From: Flavobacterium frigidarium DSM 17623
GTDB taxonomy: Bacteria; Bacteroidota; Bacteroidia; Flavobacteriales; Flavobacteriaceae
Direction of reading: 5' to 3'
Length of the DNA stretch: 64,000 nucleotides
Assembly (NCBI RefSeq): GCF_000425505.1
Contig: NZ_AUDO01000004.1
Coordinates: forward strand, 124,001 to 188,000
This document shows, piece after piece, positions 59,651-64,000 of this stretch. A program made the translations under genes and the position numbers. Below the pieces are notes generated by a model. The model was not told the DNA's origin. It worked only from the letters and a program-made list of their open reading frames with translations, and did not search any database. Each line of letters starts with the position of its first letter. The first letter of the stretch is position 1.

Positions 59651-60574
59651 TTATTCCACTTTTACTGTTTCGCCATAAACACTGAATTTTAAATTTGTTA
59701 TATAATTGATTTGTTGTAGTACGCTATCTAGGCTTGCATCTTTAGCAATAAAAACAGTCAAAGGACCTTCGCCGTTAACTCCTTTGATGTATTGAAAAGT
59801 AACTCCGTATTTGTATTCGATTAATTCAATAACCTTACTCAATTTCATTTGGTTTACAGTGACATCTTCAGCGTACCAATTAGTAGCAAAAATGGCATCC
59901 ATTGTCTTTTTGCTTAAAGCATCATTCGAAAAAACAGCTTCTTGATTTGGAGTCAATTGAACAGATTGTTTGTTTGTGCTCACCTCAACTTTACCTGTTC
60001 TTACCATAACGATAGCCCTATTTTTGGACAGCTGAATATGAAAAGAAGTCCCAATGACCTTTGTTTTAATTTTACCTGAGGAAATAATAAATGGATGCAC
60101 GCTATCTTTTGCTACTTCAAAAAAGGCATTACCTTTTAATAAAGAAACGTTTCGTTCTAAGGCTGTAAAATTTTCAGGATATTGTAATGTAGAATGCGCA
60201 GATAAATGAATAATTGATCCGTCGCTAAGTTGAATTGATTGAGAGCTGTTTGATGTCGTAAACAGTTTTTGTTCTTCAGAAATTGTGGTTGTACTATTAT
60301 AGAAACCTATTCCTAAGAGTACCGCAATACTTGCTGCGGCCGCATAAATTGCGTACGATTTCCAACTACTTTTATGTTCGGTTTTATGTAAAATGTTTTC
60401 ATAAATAGTTTGTCTTACTATTATACTGCTACCCATTTTATCTTCATGCCAAAATGCTGCTTCATATTCTGCTTTAGCAAAAGAATCTAAAACATCTTCC
60501 TCAGCCGGACTGGTCTTTTTGTTCAGACTCTTATTTGTAAAATATTCTAAACTGTGTTTCAATTTTCTCATCAT
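59651..60574 (-). CDS. FecR-family anti-sigma factor
   Basis: 307 aa. The cytoplasmic N-terminus is followed by one membrane helix (about 78-97, YAIYAAAASIAVLLGIGFY). The FecR domain (about 100-200) has the LSDGSIIHLSAHSTLQYPENFTALERNVSLLKGNAFFEVAK pattern, and the C-terminal DUF4974 domain (about 235-305) has MKLSKVIELIEYKYGVTFQYI. It relays the SusC signal to the ECF sigma factor encoded just upstream. Two adjacent ATGs (60574, 60571). Confidence 0.92.
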   Translation of the reverse strand: MMRKLKHSLEYFTNKSLNKKTSPAEEDVLDSFAKAEYEAAFWHEDKMGSSIIVRQTIYENILHKTEHKSSWKSYAIYAAAASIAVLLGIGFYNSTTTISEEQKLFTTSNSSQSIQLSDGSIIHLSAHSTLQYPENFTALERNVSLLKGNAFFEVAKDSVHPFIISSGKIKTKVIGTSFHIQLSKNRAIVMVRTGKVEVSTNKQSVQLTPNQEAVFSNDALSKKTMDAIFATNWYAEDVTVNQMKLSKVIELIEYKYGVTFQYIKGVNGEGPLTVFIAKDASLDSVLQQINYITNLKFSVYGETVKVE

Positions 60575-60652
60575 AACGGGTAGTGTTACCTATAAGTACT
60601 GAAAACTTAAAATCGTACTATTCGAGAATATTATCAAACCATTAAGGGAAAG

Positions 60653-61183
60653 TTATCTTAAAAATTCATACGATACTACTAGCAATGACGCCATCCACGA
60701 CACATCTTTTAGCGCAAAACGAAGGTGTTTTAAAGCAGAAGAAATTTGGTTTTTCACTGTTTGTTTCGACAAAGACAACTCTATCGCAATTTGATCAATG
60801 GTCATGTCTTGCATTTTATGCATAAGCAAAATCTCTTTTCTTTTTTCTGGGAGGTTTTCAATCATGGCGTAGATTTTCTCCATCACCTCGGGATCAATTG
60901 TAGTTAAATTGTCAACGATGTAATCTTCAAATTTTTCTTCAATAATGGTTTTGTCAAATCGGTTATTTTGATAATATTTAAAAACTTGATTCTTCGCTGC
61001 TCTATATAGGTACGATTCTATTGACGTAATTTCGAGTCTGTCTCGCCTCTCCCATAAATCTATAAAAACGTCTTGAACTATGTTTTGAGCGACATCCATG
61101 TCTTGCGTCATATTAAAAGAAAAAGCCGTAAGTTTTTCCCAATATAACAAATAGATTTTCTCAAAATTTTCAGGATTTTTCAT
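60653..61183 (-). CDS. ECF sigma factor, FecI type
   Basis: The frame runs to 61210, but that codon is GTG. The ATG at 61183 (MKNPENFEKIYLLYW) is preferred and gives 176 aa. Region 2 (FSFNMTQDMDVAQNIVQDVFIDLWERRDRL ... YLYRAAKN) and region 4 (LPEKRKEILLMHKMQDMTIDQIAIELSLSKQTVKNQISSALKHLR) are complete. It is controlled by the FecR gene 78 bp downstream and should direct transcription of the susCD genes. Confidence 0.92.
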   Translation of the reverse strand: MKNPENFEKIYLLYWEKLTAFSFNMTQDMDVAQNIVQDVFIDLWERRDRLEITSIESYLYRAAKNQVFKYYQNNRFDKTIIEEKFEDYIVDNLTTIDPEVMEKIYAMIENLPEKRKEILLMHKMQDMTIDQIAIELSLSKQTVKNQISSALKHLRFALKDVSWMASLLVVSYEFLR

Positions 61184-61422
61184 AAAATTAAATGGCTGTT
61201 TTTGTTTCACACAAATGAATGAAATGTATGGTCAACCACTTTTGCCTGAGTGTTAACAATAAATTAAGAAATGGTTGCTACACCACTATTACTCTAGCAA
61301 AATTGCTAATGATTGCTTATCTATTTCTTTTTCTTGATTTAACACAGATCATTATCAAAATAGGTACTTTCGGCATCCACTTATTACTGTCCGCCGTACC
61401 ACTACTAAAATTCATTTTTATT

Positions 61423-62487
61423 ATGAAAAAAGCAGCGCTAATTTTATTAAGCACTTGTTCACTTGGTGCCACACTACACGCTCAAAAGAGCAACTCCAAA
61501 ATCAACCAATTACAGGTAATAGGCTCTCACAACAGTTACAGGCAAGCACTCGAAAGTGACCTTTATAATTTGGTTGCTAAAAGAGATACGACTAACTCCT
61601 ATCAAGGTTTGCAATACGAACACATCGCTATAACAGACCAATTAAATAAGGGTTTACGAAATTTAGAAATTGATGTCTATGCGGATACTATAGGAGGAAA
61701 ATATGCGCATCCCAAAGGTTTAGAACTAATACATTCTAAAATAGCTTATGATCCTCTAGGAGTCATGAATAAACCAGGATTCAAAGTGTTGCACATGCCT
61801 GACATTGATTTTAGAACCTCTTGTTTAACATTAGAGCTGTGTTTACAAGAATTGAAAAAATGGTCCAATGACAATCCAAATCATACTCCTGTTTTTATCA
61901 CTTTAGAACCAAAAGATGGTGGTCCTAATTTTTTTAACAACATGCCTGAAGAATTTACCACCGCTTTATTTGATCAACTAGATCACGTAATTATAAATAC
62001 TTTAGGTCCTGATAAAGTCATCACGCCTGATAATGTACGTGGCTCGTACAACACATTAGAAGAAGCTGTTTTACACCACAATTGGCCATCATTAAAAAAT
62101 GCCCAAGGAAAATTCTTGTTTATCATGGATAACAATGGAACCAAAAAAGCAATGTATGCGGCTCACCATCCCTCTCTTAAAAGTGCTGTTCTCTTTATCA
62201 ATGCCGAACCAGGAACTCCAGAAGCAGCTACCTTATTTAGAAACGATCCTAAAGATGCGACTATAAAAGATTTGGTCGAAAAAGGATACTTGATACGAAC
62301 CCGCGCAGATGCAGATACAAAAGAGGCCCGTGCTAATGATTACAGTCGATTTGAAGAAGCTAAGAAATCTGGAGCGCAGATAATTACTACAGATTACTAC
62401 ACGCCAAGTCAACTTTTTGATTCTACCTACAAGATAAATTTTGACGATGGTACTTATGTTCGAAAAAATCCAGTCAACGGGAAGTAA
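61423..62487 (+). CDS. Secreted PI-PLC-like phosphodiesterase (Ca2+-type)
   Basis: 354 aa, starting at the ATG at 61423 with a signal peptide (MKKAALILLSTCSLGATLHAQ). The frame is open further left, but the leader would be non-standard. The TIM-barrel markers of PI-PLC-type phosphodiesterases are present: the catalytic His in VIGSHNSYRQAL (H36), NLEIDVYAD acids, the second His in FKVLHMPDIDF, FITLEPKDGG and ITTDYY at the end. It is secreted and probably cleaves phosphoinositide- or glycerophosphodiester-like substrates. It is divergent from the ECF sigma gene and may feed the neighbouring SusCD system. Confidence 0.85.
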   Translation: MKKAALILLSTCSLGATLHAQKSNSKINQLQVIGSHNSYRQALESDLYNLVAKRDTTNSYQGLQYEHIAITDQLNKGLRNLEIDVYADTIGGKYAHPKGLELIHSKIAYDPLGVMNKPGFKVLHMPDIDFRTSCLTLELCLQELKKWSNDNPNHTPVFITLEPKDGGPNFFNNMPEEFTTALFDQLDHVIINTLGPDKVITPDNVRGSYNTLEEAVLHHNWPSLKNAQGKFLFIMDNNGTKKAMYAAHHPSLKSAVLFINAEPGTPEAATLFRNDPKDATIKDLVEKGYLIRTRADADTKEARANDYSRFEEAKKSGAQIITTDYYTPSQLFDSTYKINFDDGTYVRKNPVNGK

Positions 62488-62494
62488 AAATTTA

Positions 62495-62540
62495 TAAAAA
62501 AGAGAGACAAGCTATCAACAGATAATTGTCTCTCTTTTTT
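62495..62540. terminator. Bidirectional hairpin terminator
   Basis: AAAAAAGAGAGACAA pairs with TTGTCTCTCTTTTTT, between the convergent phosphodiesterase and metallophosphoesterase genes. Confidence 0.85.
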
Positions 62541-62550
62541 ATTTGTATTC

Positions 62551-64000
62551 CTACTTATTCAAATCATCGATAGCACCTGATTTTAAATTAACTGAAAAAT
62601 GATCTGCTGGTGCTCCATTCATAAATTTATTAAAAATCTTGAAAAACAAATACAGTTGACGGCGCTGAGGATTTACACTGTTTTCGTTTCTAGCCGTTAG
62701 ATACAATTCAATTAATAGTTTATATTGTTTCATTTTTTCCAAGCCTATTTCTGCTATTGCTAATTTATCTGCATTTCGTATTCGATAAAAATCTGTAAAT
62801 AAGTCACTACCTTTCCACTTTTTAAAATCTTCAATATTTAAATTTTGAGATTGCAAAAGGGTATCAATTTTCTCTTCTGCCTTCTGCCACTCTGCTGTTT
62901 CTGAATTTTTATTTGCAATAATTTCTTCTAGATCATTACTGGATTTTTTTTGCGAAAGCATCACTAAGTCAGCTCCATTTGTAGTCGAAAGAAAATCGGC
63001 AAACGATTTGGGCCAGTCTGCCATAAAGCGTAACCGAACCAATTCTTTTAAATGGAAATCGGTGAATTCATGGTAATTTTTTGTTTTTAATATATCGTGA
63101 TTCCACAATGTTTTTGATCCTGTATTTTTTAGAAATTGGTATTCTTTTTCATATAAATCAAAAAGCTCGTTAAAGCGAGGCACTTCGTCTATTGTCACCG
63201 TCTCGACAGTAGCAATACTATCAGACGAAATAGTCAACAGTTTATACGCAGGGATGTAAGCCGCTAGCGAAGGCGTTTGTACATTTACCAATTGATTTCC
63301 GTTGGCACTCCTACGTACTCCCGTGTCATTGATATGCATATGTCCCCCAAAATGCATTTTCAAACCTGCATCAGCAAACTGTTCTGCAACCGCCTCTTCA
63401 GGTACGCGATTGAGTTGCCATTTATTTTTACCTAATAATTCCTTGAGATCAGTTGTAGCATCGTCATTAAAATCAATCATAGGAAAATGACTGAATGCAA
63501 TCAGAGTCTTCCCTTGTTTTTTTGCTTGTTCCGATACTGATTTGATCCACTTTAATAAATGTGCTTTGTGAGACAAAACATTATTGTAGCCCGTGCTCGC
63601 TTCTCCATAACTTGCAGATGAAGTTGTGTTTTTACCATCATCAGACTTTGGAGTATACACATTACCATCAATTGCCAATAACCACAGACCCTCGACAGGC
63701 TCAACCAAATAACTTACATCAGGGATTGTGTAGCCTTTTGCAATTTCGTATTGCCGATTGTGTAACGAAGCCGCATTTTCTGCTTTCGAAAAGTCATAAT
63801 TTTCAGTAGTATAATTCGAAAATGGCGTTGCCCAAAATTTGTTTTTTTTGTTAGGATAAAAACCAAAGGCCTTCAGTTCATTCATAATTCCCTCGTAACC
63901 TAATTTCATTACATCTGATGAAAGTACTAGCGGGTCTTCTATTTCTAGGTTTACCTTATGTAAACCGACTTGGCTATAGATCGCTTGACTTTTCCCATTT
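62551..64000 (-). CDS. Metallophosphoesterase (5' end beyond the window)
   Basis: The frame is open from the ATG at 63909 to the window edge (further codons read NGKSQAIYSQVGLHKVNLEIEDPLVLSSDV), so the N-terminus, including the first metal-binding motifs, is missing. Visible calcineurin-type elements are FSHFPMIDF and HFGGHMHIND, the C-terminal GH-x-H site, plus LWLLAIDGN. The C-terminal ~200 residues are helical and unassigned. It probably hydrolyses phosphomonoesters released by the neighbouring phosphodiesterase (inference). A 27-bp stretch inside it (63811-63837) recurs in intergenic DNA at 27497. Confidence 0.8.
   Translation of the reverse strand, partial: NGKSQAIYSQVGLHKVNLEIEDPLVLSSDVMKLGYEGIMNELKAFGFYPNKKNKFWATPFSNYTTENYDFSKAENAASLHNRQYEIAKGYTIPDVSYLVEPVEGLWLLAIDGNVYTPKSDDGKNTTSSASYGEASTGYNNVLSHKAHLLKWIKSVSEQAKKQGKTLIAFSHFPMIDFNDDATTDLKELLGKNKWQLNRVPEEAVAEQFADAGLKMHFGGHMHINDTGVRRSANGNQLVNVQTPSLAAYIPAYKLLTISSDSIATVETVTIDEVPRFNELFDLYEKEYQFLKNTGSKTLWNHDILKTKNYHEFTDFHLKELVRLRFMADWPKSFADFLSTTNGADLVMLSQKKSSNDLEEIIANKNSETAEWQKAEEKIDTLLQSQNLNIEDFKKWKGSDLFTDFYRIRNADKLAIAEIGLEKMKQYKLLIELYLTARNENSVNPQRRQLYLFFKIFNKFMNGAPADHFSVNLKSGAIDDLNK
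63811..63837. repeat. 27-bp perfect repeat, coding copy
   Basis: It encodes the FWATPFSNY region of the metallophosphoesterase (minus strand) and is identical to 27497-27523. Confidence 0.8.

Noticed and set aside
1-64000. tRNA, rRNA, CRISPR arrays, transposases and prophage genes
   Set aside because: I looked for cloverleaf-like segments, regular short repeats and transposase or integrase motifs and found none I could support.

Overview
The window comes from an AT-rich Bacteroidota genome, most likely a Flavobacterium or close relative. The evidence is a SusC/SusD pair under FecI/FecR-type control, MCE-family lipid transport, many proteins of flavobacterial type, and promoters that use the Bacteroidota -7 element TAnnTTTG instead of an E. 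coli -10 box. There are no rRNA, tRNA, CRISPR or insertion-sequence genes. Both ends cut genes: a sigma-70-like protein at base 1 and a metallophosphoesterase at base 64000.

Region A (1-27.2 kb) is a stress and survival island, almost entirely on the minus strand. It holds two Dps proteins, two BON-domain proteins, a peroxiredoxin and DsbA-like pair, phosphoglycerate mutase, two oleate hydratases, a Zymomonas-type pyruvate decarboxylase, an MFS transporter, a P-type ATPase, small SHOCT and DUF2892 membrane proteins, an Mla-type ABC lipid transporter, and a glycosyltransferase/GH130 pair. Five of its promoters share a 12-bp palindrome (TGAY-N4-RTCA) placed exactly 23 bp upstream of a TAnnTTTG element. 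That is the spacing of a class II CRP/FNR-type activator and ties the island together as a regulon. A degraded DJ-1/PfpI gene lies at 26.2-26.4 kb.

Region B (27.2-54.4 kb) is the most unusual part. It has a 1666-residue DUF4132 protein, a leucine-rich-repeat protein, a SIMPL protein and a beta-propeller-like protein. It also has a compact operon (41.08-51.5 kb) encoding a small helical protein, a von Willebrand A protein, a strongly divergent adenylosuccinate-synthetase-like enzyme, an 827-843-residue unknown, a DUF1266-like protein, a TPR protein, a TPR histidine kinase and a LuxR-type response regulator. Six promoters in and around it carry a second shared 18-bp inverted-repeat box (consensus ATCACnGAATTCrGTnAG), each exactly 21 bp upstream of a -7 element. 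I infer one co-regulated, largely undescribed multi-protein system with its own two-component regulator.

Region C (54.5-64 kb) is a surface nutrient-uptake locus. An ECF sigma factor, FecR anti-sigma factor, SusC transducer and SusD lipoprotein lie on the minus strand. Next to them are a secreted PI-PLC-like phosphodiesterase (plus strand) and a metallophosphoesterase (minus strand), which suggests scavenging of a phosphorylated substrate.

Two kinds of dispersed repeat were seen: a roughly 75-100-bp intergenic element with variable internal hairpins (13.6 and 32.75 kb), and a 27-bp perfect repeat shared between an intergenic region (27.5 kb) and the phosphoesterase coding sequence (63.8 kb). 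Several starts were moved from upstream TTG or GTG codons to internal ATGs, supported by promoter positions, translational coupling or paralogue length.
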